A DNA stretch of 64,000 bases, from contig NZ_JABFMP010000006.1 in the NCBI RefSeq assembly GCF_013359595.1, forward strand, positions 131,598 to 195,597. Direction: 5' to 3'. The position numbers and the translations under genes are program-made. The first letter of the stretch is position 1; each line of letters opens with the position of its first letter. Below the pieces are notes generated by a model. It was not told the origin of the DNA. It searched no databases and worked only from the letters and a program-made list of their open reading frames with translations. Of the stretch, positions 1 to 8,627 are shown piece after piece. The DNA comes from Pseudomonas sp. C1C7 (GTDB lineage Bacteria; Pseudomonadota; Gammaproteobacteria; Pseudomonadales; Pseudomonadaceae).

Positions 1-513
1 CTGGGCGATGAGAAAGTCGCAGTACAAACCATTACACACTTGCTCATGCGCACCATTGATCACCCAACCGTCGGCCGTTTGCCAGGCATTGACACCCCCT
101 TCTGCCTGGGCATCGGTCTGTGGCAGGTAAAGACCGGCGAAGCTTCTACCTGCCAGCAAGTCCGGCAAATACTGGTCGCGCAACTTTTGCTGCGCCACAG
201 GCAAGTCTGCCAGTACGCTCGCAACGAGCATGTTGCCGATGACACAGTGGGCGACTTCGCATGAGACCACACACAGTTCCTCAAGCAACATGGCCTCGGT
301 GATGACGGAGAAACCCATGCCACCAAGAGCCGGCGCGATACTTGCGCCGGGCAAGCCGAACTCGGCAACGCCCTGGGTGATTTCGCGCATCCTTTCCGCA
401 GGGATGGAACGACCCCGAAACTTTCGAATCACGGGCGTCACCTCCAACGCGAGGAAGGTACGGAAACTTTCCACCGCCTGTCGCTGTGCATCAGTCGCTT
501 TCTGCATCTTCAT
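1..513 (-). CDS. Acyl-CoA dehydrogenase, N-terminal part (cut by window edge)
   Basis: The reading frame is open for 171 codons from an ATG at 513 to base 1, so the gene continues beyond the left edge. The visible part has the helical N-terminal domain and the start of the middle domain of acyl-CoA dehydrogenases: a segment ending LGGMGF, then EEL...VAHC, then a YLPDLLAG stretch followed by the beta-domain start. These flavoproteins oxidise acyl-CoA to enoyl-CoA and pass electrons to ETF. It is the last visible gene of a minus-strand run with a second acyl-CoA dehydrogenase and an RND pump. The catalytic Glu region is not in the window, so the subfamily cannot be given. Confidence 0.8.
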   Translation of the reverse strand, partial: MKMQKATDAQRQAVESFRTFLALEVTPVIRKFRGRSIPAERMREITQGVAEFGLPGASIAPALGGMGFSVITEAMLLEELCVVSCEVAHCVIGNMLVASVLADLPVAQQKLRDQYLPDLLAGRSFAGLYLPQTDAQAEGGVNAWQTADGWVINGAHEQVCNGLYCDFLIAQ

Positions 514-602
514 GGTCTGATTCCCTGCCAATGGTCGCGAATCCATCGGTACATACGAGTCCGGCATTCAGTAACAGGTTATTTGCTACAGCTGCCGGGC
601 GC

Positions 603-622
603 CCCCCTCCCAGTGGAGGGGG
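603..622. promoter_or_regulatory. G-tract inverted repeat upstream of the acyl-CoA dehydrogenase
   Basis: CCCCCTCC and GGAGGGGG form a perfect 8-bp stem around CAGT in the 121-bp gap between two minus-strand acyl-CoA dehydrogenase genes. There is no T-run, so a simple terminator is unlikely. It belongs to a set of G-tract/C-tract elements that recur upstream of genes in this cluster (7284-7325, 9436-9449, 12384-12405, 17878-17893). Confidence 0.5.
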
Positions 623-634
623 CAGGCACAGTTT

Positions 635-1783
635 TCAGCCCAGGCTGCGTGCGATGATCAACTTCTGAATGTGACTGGTGCCTTCGTAGATCTTGGTCAC
701 CCGCACATCGCGGCAATAACGCTCAACCGGGAAATCGTTGAGATAGCCGTAGCCGCCATGGATCTGCAGCGCGTCGGAACACACCTTTTCCGCCATTTCG
801 CTGGCAAACAGTTTGGCCATCGATGCTTCCTTGGCGCAGGCCACCCCTGCCTCGCAAAGCCGCGCGGCATGCACCATGTAGTGGTGGGCGACATCGACTT
901 GCGCCGCCATGTCTGCCAGGTCGAATGCCACCCCTTGCAGCTGGATGATCGGCGCGCCATAGGCCTCGCGCTCCTTGGCGTAGCCCACTGCCGCCTCCAG
1001 CGCTGCGCGCGCGGTACCGGTGGCAACGGCGGCAATGGCCACCCGTCCTTCCGACAGCGACCCCATCACACTGCGATAGCCGGCCCCTTCCTCACCGAGC
1101 AGATTCGATACCGGTACCCGGCATTGTTCCAACTGGATCTGCGCAACGTGGGCCGAGCGCTGGCCCATCTTGTGCTCCACCCGTGCCACGACATAACCGG
1201 GGTTTTGCTGCGGGTCGACGATCAACAGGCTGCTGCCCTGCTTGCCGGCCGCTTTGTCGGTCACCGCGAGCACCAGGCCCAGGCCCGCTTCGTTGCCGTT
1301 GGAGATGAATTGCTTGCTGCCATTGATGACGTAGTGCTCGCCTTCCCGCCGAGCCTGGGTACGGAACGCTGCCGTGTCGGAGCCGGCGTGGGGTTCGCTG
1401 AGCAAAAAGGCACCGATTCGCTTGCCACTGGCCAGATCCGGCAGGTACTTGCGCTTCTGTTCTTCATTACCCAGCCGCGCCACGGCCAGGCCCACCGAGT
1501 TGTGGACGTGAATAAGGGTGGCGAATCCGGTGTCGGCGGCAGCGAACTCCTCGATGGCCAGGCAGTACTCGACAAAACTGGCACCGGCACCGCCATATTC
1601 TTCGGGGATCAGCATGCCGAGAAAGCCCAGTTCGGCAACGTCTTGCAGCTCACGGCGGGGCCAGGCGGCGCTACGGTCACGTTCGGCCGCCGTGGGGGCA
1701 ACGACCTCTGCGGCCACCTTGCGCGCCGAGTCGCGGATCATGATTTCCTGTTCGCCGAGGAACGCTGCGGATGTATCGCTCAT
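635..1783 (-). CDS. Acyl-CoA dehydrogenase, short/medium-chain type
   Basis: The 382-residue length is normal for the classic four-domain acyl-CoA dehydrogenases. FAD and substrate signatures are visible: LLSEPHAGSDTAAF in the middle domain, the ISNGNEAG/GSKQFI region, and IHGGYGYLNDFPVERYCRDVRVTKIYEGTS near the end. The catalytic base is Glu367 of YEGTSHIQ. It makes 2-enoyl-CoA and reduces ETF, probably the pair encoded at 15174-16864. It lies 25 bp downstream of the MMPL pump gene, so it is likely co-transcribed with the pump and YCF48 genes. The substrate chain length cannot be read from the sequence. Confidence 0.9.
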   Translation of the reverse strand: MSDTSAAFLGEQEIMIRDSARKVAAEVVAPTAAERDRSAAWPRRELQDVAELGFLGMLIPEEYGGAGASFVEYCLAIEEFAAADTGFATLIHVHNSVGLAVARLGNEEQKRKYLPDLASGKRIGAFLLSEPHAGSDTAAFRTQARREGEHYVINGSKQFISNGNEAGLGLVLAVTDKAAGKQGSSLLIVDPQQNPGYVVARVEHKMGQRSAHVAQIQLEQCRVPVSNLLGEEGAGYRSVMGSLSEGRVAIAAVATGTARAALEAAVGYAKEREAYGAPIIQLQGVAFDLADMAAQVDVAHHYMVHAARLCEAGVACAKEASMAKLFASEMAEKVCSDALQIHGGYGYLNDFPVERYCRDVRVTKIYEGTSHIQKLIIARSLG

Positions 1784-1808
1784 GGTGATTCCTTATGAAT
1801 TCAGAGGG

Positions 1809-4304
1809 TCAGACAGGGTTCGGATCGGCCTGTACGGATTGCACAGTCCGGGCCTTGGAGGGGTTGCCGACTGACGTCTGCGTGGTCGCCGGCATGACCA
1901 CCGGTGAGCCGGTGACATGCACATCCCTGAGCAGGAAGTGCGATAGCGCCGGGATCAGGGCCAGGGCGCCCAGCATGTTCCAGAGGAACATGAAGGTCAG
2001 CAGAATGCCCATGTCAGCCTGGAACTTGATGGGCGAGAACGCCCAGGTGATCACACCCGCCGCCAGGGTCACGCCCACCAGCGCCACGACTTTGCCGGTA
2101 AAGCGCAAGGCATGCCGGTAGGCTTGTGCCAATGTGTCGCCAGCGCGTTGACGGGCCAGCTGAATGCTCAACAGATAAAGGGCGTAGTCGACGCCGATGC
2201 CCACCCCCAGCGCGATCACCGGCAAAGTCGCGACCTTGACGCCCATGCCCAGCAGCACCATCAACGCTTCGCAGAGAATCGAGGTGATGACCAGCGGCAC
2301 CACGGCCACCACCACCGCGCGCCAGCTGCGGAAGGTGATGAAGCACAGCACGATGACCGCCGCGTACACGTACATCAGCATGGTCAGGTTGGCCTTCTTG
2401 ACCACGATGTTGGTTGCCGCTTCGATCCCGGCGCTGCCGGCGGCCAGCAAGAACTGGCGGTCCGGCGTGCTGTGCGCGGTGGCGAAGGCTTGCGCGGCCT
2501 GTACCACTTGATCCAGGGTCTGCGCCTTGTGATCGGAGAGGTAGGCCACCACCGGCATCACCGAGCAGTCGTTGTTGAATAGCTCAGGGTTGCTGGTGCT
2601 CGCGGTCCGTGCCGCGTAGTTGAGTACATCCTGGTTGGGAGAAATCGACATCCACTTGGGACTGCCCTCGTAGGAGCCCGCCGTAATCTTGCGCACCGCA
2701 TCGGCCAGAGACACCGTGCTCTGCACCCCCGGTACTTGTTGCAGGACCCAGCCCAGGCGATCGGCGTCGACCAGGGTCTGGTACTCCAGACAACCTTCAG
2801 CCTTGGTCTTGACGATGACCGCGAACTGATCCGAAGACAGCGAGTACTTGCTATTGATGTAGGCGTTATCCAGGTTGTAGCGCGAGTTGGGCCGCAGTTC
2901 CGAGGCCCCGGCATCCAGATCGCCGATCTTCAGATGGGTGCTGACAACGAAGCCTGCCACCGTCAGGAGCGCCGAGCCCAGCAGCAGTGCCGTCGCCCAG
3001 CGACGCTCGGTAAAGCGCTCCAGCAAACGCCAGATCCCGGTCGTTTCACGCTGCTCTTTGCGCAGGCTGCGCGCCGCAGCATTGGGGCTGACGCCGGTGT
3101 AAGACAGCATCACCGGCAGCAGGATCAAGTTGGTGAACACCAACAGGGCAACACCGATGGACGCCGTGATCGCCAAGTCCTGGATCACCGGAATATCGAT
3201 CAGCATCAACACGCCAAAGCCCACGGCGTCGGCCACAAGCGCCGTGACCCCGGCCAGAAACAGACGCCGGAAGGTGTAGCGGGCAGCGACCAGCCGATGG
3301 GTGCCACGGGCCACGTCTTGCATGATCCCGTTCATTTTTTGCGCGCCATGGGACACGCCGATGGCGAACACCAGGAAGGGTACGAGAATCGAATAAGGGT
3401 CCAGCTCAAAACCCAGGCGCGCGATCAACCCTAGTTGCCACAACACGGCGATGCAGGAACAGCCCAGCACCAGCGCTGTGCTGCGCACACAACGGGTCCA
3501 GGCAAAAATGATCAGCGCCGCGATCACCGCCGCCACGGCGAAGTACAGGATCATCTGCTGCAAGCCATCGAGCAGATCGCCTACGACCTTGGAGAATCCG
3601 ACAATGCGGATGTCCAGGTCGGCGCTGCCCTGGGTGCCGGAGAACTGCGCGCGGATACTTTCCAGGCGCTTGGACAATTCCCAGTAATCCAGCGGCTGAC
3701 CGGTGTTGTTGTCCTTGTCCAGCAGCGGCACGAAAATCATGCTGGAACGGAAATCGGTGCCCACCAGATTACCCAGCAACTGCGCCCGGCCGATGTTCTG
3801 GCGCAAGGCATCGATGCTGGCCTGGGAGCCGGTGTAATTGTCGGGCATCACCGGACCACCGGCGAAGCCCTCTTCGGTCACCTCGTTCCAGCGCACCACT
3901 GGCATCCACAACGACTTGACGTTGGCCCGGTCGACGCCCGGCGTCAGGAACAGCTCATCGTTGATGTGCTTGAGCGCCTGTAGATACGCGGGGTCAAAAA
4001 TATCGCCAGAGCGGTTTTCCACCACCACGCGCACGGCATTGCCCAGGCCCTTGAGTTCGTCGCGGTTCTCCAGAAAGTTACGGATGTACGGCTGATTCAG
4101 CGGAATGGTTTTCTCGAATGCGGCATTGAGCGTCAGGCGCGACGAATCCCAGCCGAGAATGATCGAGACGATGCCGCACAGCAGGATGACCAGCAGGCGA
4201 TGGTTGAAGATCAACCGTTCCAGACGACTGCCCGACTGATGATTGAAATCAGCAATGTTGCCGATGGACTGCAGGTTGTCGCTGGCGTTGTGGCTACCCA
4301 TCAC
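1809..4304 (-). CDS. MMPL/RND-superfamily transporter
   Basis: This 831-residue membrane protein has two repeats, each with one N-terminal helix, a large periplasmic loop and a cluster of five helices. The first helix is near residues 32-52; clusters lie around residues 255-420 and 655-800. Motifs such as GVGIGVDYALYLLS and the FAIGVSHGAQKMNG counterpart are typical of the RND/MMPL superfamily (COG1033). Relatives move lipids, hopanoids or hydrophobic catabolic substrates by proton exchange. The gene overlaps the YCF48 gene by 4 bp and lies near a DUF1302 porin-like gene, an arrangement repeatedly seen beside hydrophobic-compound catabolism genes. Direction and substrate are unknown. Confidence 0.88.
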   Translation of the reverse strand: MMGSHNASDNLQSIGNIADFNHQSGSRLERLIFNHRLLVILLCGIVSIILGWDSSRLTLNAAFEKTIPLNQPYIRNFLENRDELKGLGNAVRVVVENRSGDIFDPAYLQALKHINDELFLTPGVDRANVKSLWMPVVRWNEVTEEGFAGGPVMPDNYTGSQASIDALRQNIGRAQLLGNLVGTDFRSSMIFVPLLDKDNNTGQPLDYWELSKRLESIRAQFSGTQGSADLDIRIVGFSKVVGDLLDGLQQMILYFAVAAVIAALIIFAWTRCVRSTALVLGCSCIAVLWQLGLIARLGFELDPYSILVPFLVFAIGVSHGAQKMNGIMQDVARGTHRLVAARYTFRRLFLAGVTALVADAVGFGVLMLIDIPVIQDLAITASIGVALLVFTNLILLPVMLSYTGVSPNAAARSLRKEQRETTGIWRLLERFTERRWATALLLGSALLTVAGFVVSTHLKIGDLDAGASELRPNSRYNLDNAYINSKYSLSSDQFAVIVKTKAEGCLEYQTLVDADRLGWVLQQVPGVQSTVSLADAVRKITAGSYEGSPKWMSISPNQDVLNYAARTASTSNPELFNNDCSVMPVVAYLSDHKAQTLDQVVQAAQAFATAHSTPDRQFLLAAGSAGIEAATNIVVKKANLTMLMYVYAAVIVLCFITFRSWRAVVVAVVPLVITSILCEALMVLLGMGVKVATLPVIALGVGIGVDYALYLLSIQLARQRAGDTLAQAYRHALRFTGKVVALVGVTLAAGVITWAFSPIKFQADMGILLTFMFLWNMLGALALIPALSHFLLRDVHVTGSPVVMPATTQTSVGNPSKARTVQSVQADPNPV

Positions 4305-5386
4305 AGCTCTCCGACTTTCTTGTTCTGTTGCAGGCTTTGCACGCGCACGCCACCCAGTCCGGCCAGGGCGATCGCCCCATCGCCAGCAGATGCCAGTGCA
4401 AAATTGGGTGCTACACGGTCCAGCGGGACACGACTGAATGCGGCCCCACGATCAGTGGAACGAAGCAACTGACCGGTCTGGCTGGCGAGCAGGATCGAAC
4501 CGTCTTCGGCGATCAAGCCACTGGTGATGCCTTCCTTGATGCCGGTGTCGACCGTGCTCCAGCTTGCCCCGCCATCAAGGCTGCGCAAGGCATTGCCGCG
4601 CAGGCCGTAGACCAGCACCAGATGGTCATCGCCGAGCAGGCCGAACAGCGTGCCCTCGTAAGGCAGTTCGATTTTGACGAAGCGCTGGCTGACAGGATCC
4701 AGCTTCAGCACCAGACCTTGTTCGGCGACCATGAACAACGTGCCGGCTGCCGGACGCATACCGTACAGGTGCATGCTGCGCGGGTTGTCGACACGGTCCT
4801 GCCAAGCGGTCCAGGTTTGGCCGCCATCCTCGGTGCGCAGGATCAGGTTGAAGGCGCCGGTCACGAATCCCCTGCGTTCATCGGTAAACCACACGTCCAG
4901 CAGCGGTTTATCGGCGCCCTGGGTCGCGAACAGTTCAGCATCCTGCTTCAGGCGCTGTGCCTCGGTGTCATCCGGGTTGGCGGGGTTGCCATACTGCTTG
5001 AGCAGGATCCGGGCGATCTGCTGCCCATCGAGCTGTTTGATCCAGGTTTTGCCAGCGTCGGTGCTGTGCAGCACAACGCCTTCGTGGCCAACGGCCCAGC
5101 CCTGGCTGGCATTGGGAAACGCCAGTGCAGTCAGGTCCGAGCTGACGGGCACCTGGGCTTGAACCCAGTTCGTGCCGTTGTCCGAGTAAAGAATATGACC
5201 GCGCTGGCCGGCCGCGATCAGCCGTCCCCCGGCCTTGGCCAGTGCGTTGATGGGTGCCTGGATCGCCTTGGCGCTTTGCAACGCAGGTGTGTCGAGTGGC
5301 GAGACGAAACCCGGCTGGGCGAACGTCGGCAACGCCAGAAGCGTGGCCAGTATCATCAAGGGTGTCCGCAAGAGTTGTTTAAACAC
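4301..5386 (-). CDS. YCF48-like beta-propeller protein, exported
   Basis: The 361-residue protein starts with a signal peptide (charged MFKQLLR, then a hydrophobic stretch ending near LPTFAQ). The mature part has repeated BNR/YCF48 blades: DNGTNW, STDAGKTWI, TEDGGQTWT, LDGGASWSTV and STDRGAAFSRV. It resembles photosystem II assembly factor HCF136/YCF48, but in proteobacteria this family sits next to MMPL pumps and DUF1302 proteins. It overlaps the pump gene by 4 bp, which suggests translational coupling and a periplasmic partner role. No catalytic function is apparent. Confidence 0.85.
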   Translation of the reverse strand: MFKQLLRTPLMILATLLALPTFAQPGFVSPLDTPALQSAKAIQAPINALAKAGGRLIAAGQRGHILYSDNGTNWVQAQVPVSSDLTALAFPNASQGWAVGHEGVVLHSTDAGKTWIKQLDGQQIARILLKQYGNPANPDDTEAQRLKQDAELFATQGADKPLLDVWFTDERRGFVTGAFNLILRTEDGGQTWTAWQDRVDNPRSMHLYGMRPAAGTLFMVAEQGLVLKLDPVSQRFVKIELPYEGTLFGLLGDDHLVLVYGLRGNALRSLDGGASWSTVDTGIKEGITSGLIAEDGSILLASQTGQLLRSTDRGAAFSRVPLDRVAPNFALASAGDGAIALAGLGGVRVQSLQQNKKVGEL

Positions 5387-5431
5387 GTTGTCACCTCACA
5401 TCGGGTGCGCGCGAGCGCGCATTGCTCCAGC

Positions 5432-5453
5432 GGCGGTCCGCAGCGGGACCGCC
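5432..5453 (-). other. Intercistronic stem-loop
   Basis: GGCGGTCC and GGACCGCC pair perfectly around a 6-nt loop in the 99-bp gap between the DUF1302 and YCF48 genes. No T-run follows, so it may be an mRNA processing or stabilising hairpin that sets different levels for the outer-membrane protein and the downstream pump genes. Confidence 0.4.
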
Positions 5454-5485
5454 GTGGGCGGACTTGCTATTGACTCAAGCGCGGC

Positions 5486-7180
5486 TCAGAGCGTGGTCTT
5501 GAAGGTGAAGAACACCGCGCCGCGATCTTCCAGCAGCGCCTGGCTGCCACTCGGGGTCAGGGCCGCACCGGTCACAGGGTTGGTCGAGTAGTCACCGAAG
5601 TAGTCCACATACTTCAGGTCGAAACGGTAGCGACTGTAGAGGTCCAGCCCCAGGCCCACTGCGTAGCTGCCGGCGTCCTTGTTACCGCCGGAAGCAACCG
5701 CCGAATTACCCGAGAGGCCCTGGGAGTAACTGATGGGCATCGACAGGTCGCCGCCGGGGAACACCTGATACCAAGTCGGGGTGAAATTGACGGCAATGCC
5801 ATAGGCGTCACGGGACACTTCGTCGATGTTGCTCGGCACTGCCTTGTAGGCGGACGAGCCCTTGAACAGGTTGAGCGGGTCGTCATTGACCGAAATCCAG
5901 CGGCTCCAGGTCAGCTCGGTCGACCAACTGGCGCTGTCGAACAGCGGCGTCGGGCTGACCGTGCCGATTGCATTGAGCACACCGTGCAGGGTGTCGCCAC
6001 GGGCGCCGAGAATGTCGCCGTCATCCGGCAGTTGTGCGGTCGAGGTGATCCGCGCCGCCGAACTGACCAGCGGCATGTTGTGGCGATAGTTGAGGTCGGC
6101 ACCGACACTGATGCCGCCGATTTCCTTCGACAGGCTGATGCCATACATGTCGATCTTGTCGGCGTAGTTGAGGAAATACTGCGGCCGGGCATTAGCCAGC
6201 AAGATCACTTGCGGCAGGGTGTCGGAGAACTGACGCACGTAGAATCCCAGGGTGCCGTCCAGCCACTCCGGACTCCATCGAGTCATCACGCCCCAATCTC
6301 CGGAATTGCGCGGCTCGATGTCGTCGCCATGGATTGCACGCAGTGTGGGGCTGAGGATGAACGACTCGCCACCTTGTTGGTAGATATCAGCGAAACCCAG
6401 ATAGCTACCGGATTCGGGAACTCGCGAAGGCCGCCATTCGAAGAAATACTGCGCAGCGAAAGACCACTCGGGGTTGACTTGCAACTGCGTGGAAATCTGA
6501 TTGCGCGGCAGGTACAGCTCCTTGGCCTCGATCCCCGGCAGGGCCAACGCCTTGCCCTGATCCAGTGGCGCCTGACCGTAGGAAATGCCATGGATGGCGC
6601 CAGCGCCCAGCAACGATTCACCCCAGTTCACGGTATGGCGGCCCAGGCGGGCCTTGAGCGGCATGTCGCCGAGCTGGGTTTCGCCAAAGACAAAGGCGTC
6701 CATGATCTCGCCGGACGGGCCTTCATAATAGCGGTCTGTATAGCGGCTCAGTCCCAGGGCCGGTTTACCGTCGGAGCCAAGGTGGTTGGAGGTGGCGACG
6801 CTGTCGTTATCCAGATTGCCGGCATAGGCGTCGTCATACCAGAGGGCGGCACTGACGCGCGCGCCGTACATTTGCTTGTAAATGAGATCCGCCTCACTAA
6901 GCACGTCCAGGCGATTATTGACCAGGCTGTGCTTATCGAAGTTGCGATCGCCGTCGTCGTTGTTCGGGTTCGCCAGGATCGCCTTGTCCTGCCCTTCGGT
7001 ACGCATACCCAGGTTGTAGCGCAGGGTATTGTCCCAACGCAGCTGGATGTCGTCGTTGCCGGTATCGATCTCGACCGCAGCGGCGCTGCCGCAGGCAATC
7101 GCGCACATGGCCACGACCGTTGCCTTCAATGCATGAGAACTGGTGGGATGACTTTGATTCGATTTGTTCTTGTTATTCAT
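5486..7180 (-). CDS. DUF1302 family outer-membrane protein
   Basis: The 564-residue protein starts at the ATG at 7180, directly followed by a signal peptide with hydrophobic core ATVVAMCAIACGSAAA. The mature chain is rich in alternating aromatic/polar beta-strand patterns and ends with Phe (VFFTFKTTL has the usual hydrophobic C-terminal strand), fitting a beta-barrel. DUF1302 proteins are found beside DUF1329, YCF48 and MMPL genes in pathways for steroids and other hydrophobic compounds. The usual DUF1329 partner is missing; the YCF48 gene follows after 99 bp. A palindromic G-tract element lies about 100 nt upstream. Confidence 0.85.
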   Translation of the reverse strand: MNNKNKSNQSHPTSSHALKATVVAMCAIACGSAAAVEIDTGNDDIQLRWDNTLRYNLGMRTEGQDKAILANPNNDDGDRNFDKHSLVNNRLDVLSEADLIYKQMYGARVSAALWYDDAYAGNLDNDSVATSNHLGSDGKPALGLSRYTDRYYEGPSGEIMDAFVFGETQLGDMPLKARLGRHTVNWGESLLGAGAIHGISYGQAPLDQGKALALPGIEAKELYLPRNQISTQLQVNPEWSFAAQYFFEWRPSRVPESGSYLGFADIYQQGGESFILSPTLRAIHGDDIEPRNSGDWGVMTRWSPEWLDGTLGFYVRQFSDTLPQVILLANARPQYFLNYADKIDMYGISLSKEIGGISVGADLNYRHNMPLVSSAARITSTAQLPDDGDILGARGDTLHGVLNAIGTVSPTPLFDSASWSTELTWSRWISVNDDPLNLFKGSSAYKAVPSNIDEVSRDAYGIAVNFTPTWYQVFPGGDLSMPISYSQGLSGNSAVASGGNKDAGSYAVGLGLDLYSRYRFDLKYVDYFGDYSTNPVTGAALTPSGSQALLEDRGAVFFTFKTTL

Positions 7181-7283
7181 CTGGGTGCCTCCTCCCCTGG
7201 GTTGAACCTGGACATCCAGGTTCGCAAGCCACTCAATCAGTGATCGAGTGCTCCGCAGGGTGCCAGCGTCGGGCCGCTGTCCT

Positions 7284-7325
7284 CCCCCCCCTTTCTGAAA
7301 GGGGGGTGCACCCCTACCCCCCCTT
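7284..7325. promoter_or_regulatory. Compound G-tract palindrome in a divergent promoter region
   Basis: In the 222-bp gap between divergent genes, CCCCCCTTTC and GAAAGGGGGG form a perfect 10-bp inverted repeat with a 1-nt centre (7286-7306). It runs through GTGCAC into ACCCCTACCCCCCCTT (7310-7325). That last 16-mer recurs with one mismatch at 17878-17893, and AAAGGGGGGG on the minus strand recurs upstream of the 9371 gene. The position suggests an operator serving both the DUF1302 gene and the hydrolase gene. Confidence 0.55.
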
Positions 7326-7402
7326 CGGTAGCGTCTGGTACATCGAGTCGATTGCGCACCTGCACCGGATGCGCCGGCGTTGAACACAGACGGGAGAACA
7401 CC

Positions 7403-8473
7403 ATGACCGACGACACACCGACCAGCGCGGGCGCGCCGATCAGCTACCCCTTCGCCACGCCGCCCATGCCTGGCGTACCCGAGCAGATAGCGCCGGGCGT
7501 ACAGTGGCTGCGGCTGCCGCTGCCGGTATCCCTGGGCGCCATCAACGTCTGGCTCCTGGCCGATGGGGCGGGCACCGCGCTGGTCGATACCGGTATTCAG
7601 GACGATCAAACGGTCGCCCTTTGGCACGCGTTACTCGAAGGCGTGCTTAGCGAGGCTCCTCTGACCCGGGTGATCGCCACCCATCTTCATCCGGACCATG
7701 TGGGAATGGCCGGCTGGCTGACACGACAGACCGCTACTCGCTTGTGGATGACGCGCCTGGAGTATCTGCAATGCCGAATGCTGACCAGCGACAGCACCCG
7801 CCCGGCACCTGAAGAAACCCTGGCGTTCTACCGTCGCGCCGGTTGGGACGAGCAGACCCTGGAGCGTTATCGTCAACGCTTCGGCGGTTTCGGCCGGATG
7901 ATTTCACCCTTGCCCGACAGCTATCGACGTATTCGCGACGGCGAGCGGCTGAGCATCGGCGGGCATTTCTGGGAGGTAGTGGTAGGCGCCGGTCATTCAC
8001 CGGAACACGCTTGCCTGTATGACGCGGACCGCAAGCTGCTGATATCCGGCGACCAGGTGCTGCCGCGTATCTCGTCCAACGTTTCGGTGCAACCGAGCGA
8101 GCCGGACGCCGACCCGTTGCAAGACTGGCTTGAATCCCTGGCAACGCTGCGTCGTTGCGTGCCAGATGATGTGTTGGTTTTGCCATCGCACAACAAACCG
8201 TTCCGTGGCCTGCATGTGCGGATCGAGCAACTGCTGGCGGATGCCCATGGCGCACTGGATCGACTGCGCGGGGGGCTGGGCGAGCCCAGACGCGTGATTG
8301 ATCTGTTCAGACTGCTGTTTAGCACCGAGATACGCAACGACGACCCCACCCGTCTCACCCTGGCAACCGGCGAGACCCTGGCCTGCCTCAATCACTTGTT
8401 GCTGCGTGGTGAGGTCAGCGTCGAGCTGGATGATCAAGGTGTGGCCTGGTACCGCAGCATCGCCCCGCGGTAA
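7403..8473 (+). CDS. Metallo-beta-lactamase-fold hydrolase
   Basis: The 356-residue protein starts at the ATG at 7403, which has a GGGAGA ribosome site 8 nt upstream. It has the metal motif THLHPDHVG, with ligands His94, His96, Asp98 and His99, followed by GAGHSPEHACLYD and a late LPSHNKPF histidine. The C-terminal helical extension (IEQLLADAHGALDRLRGG) is that of MBL proteins related to glyoxalase II and LACTB2. A role as thioesterase or lactonase in the acyl-CoA pathway is a guess from context. It is transcribed away from the DUF1302 operon out of the shared palindromic promoter region. Confidence 0.85.
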   Translation: MTDDTPTSAGAPISYPFATPPMPGVPEQIAPGVQWLRLPLPVSLGAINVWLLADGAGTALVDTGIQDDQTVALWHALLEGVLSEAPLTRVIATHLHPDHVGMAGWLTRQTATRLWMTRLEYLQCRMLTSDSTRPAPEETLAFYRRAGWDEQTLERYRQRFGGFGRMISPLPDSYRRIRDGERLSIGGHFWEVVVGAGHSPEHACLYDADRKLLISGDQVLPRISSNVSVQPSEPDADPLQDWLESLATLRRCVPDDVLVLPSHNKPFRGLHVRIEQLLADAHGALDRLRGGLGEPRRVIDLFRLLFSTEIRNDDPTRLTLATGETLACLNHLLLRGEVSVELDDQGVAWYRSIAPR

Positions 8474-8489
8474 TCCGCACGGCCCGAGG

Positions 8490-8601
8490 GTGGCGAGCGA
8501 GCTTGCTCGCGTTGGGCTGCGTAGCGGCCCCAAAAGTCCGCCAGCCAGCGCGATTTGTGAGTGCTACGCACTCAAGCGGGAGCAAGCTCCCTCGCCACAG
8601 G
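8490..8601. repeat. REP doublet (REPIN)
   Basis: Two REP-like units face each other between convergent genes: GTGGCGAGCGAGCTTGCTCG at 8490 and the inverted counterpart GGGAGCAAGCTCCCTCGCCA ending near 8601. This is the classic P. fluorescens REP sequence, moved by RAYT transposases encoded elsewhere. It can fold into a long hairpin and may act as a transcript end for both flanking genes. Confidence 0.8.
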
Positions 8602-8627
8602 TTTTTGCCGTTATTTGTGTCAGCAGA

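Noticed and set aside
671..1798. Long plus-strand ORF of 375 codons
   Set aside because: It is antisense to a clear acyl-CoA dehydrogenase and has the His/Arg/Gln-rich composition of shadow frames in high-GC DNA.
5486..7627. 713-residue reading of the DUF1302 frame from an upstream start
   Set aside because: The extra N-terminal part crosses the G-tract promoter region and antisense MBL coding; the ATG at 7180 is followed directly by a good signal peptide.
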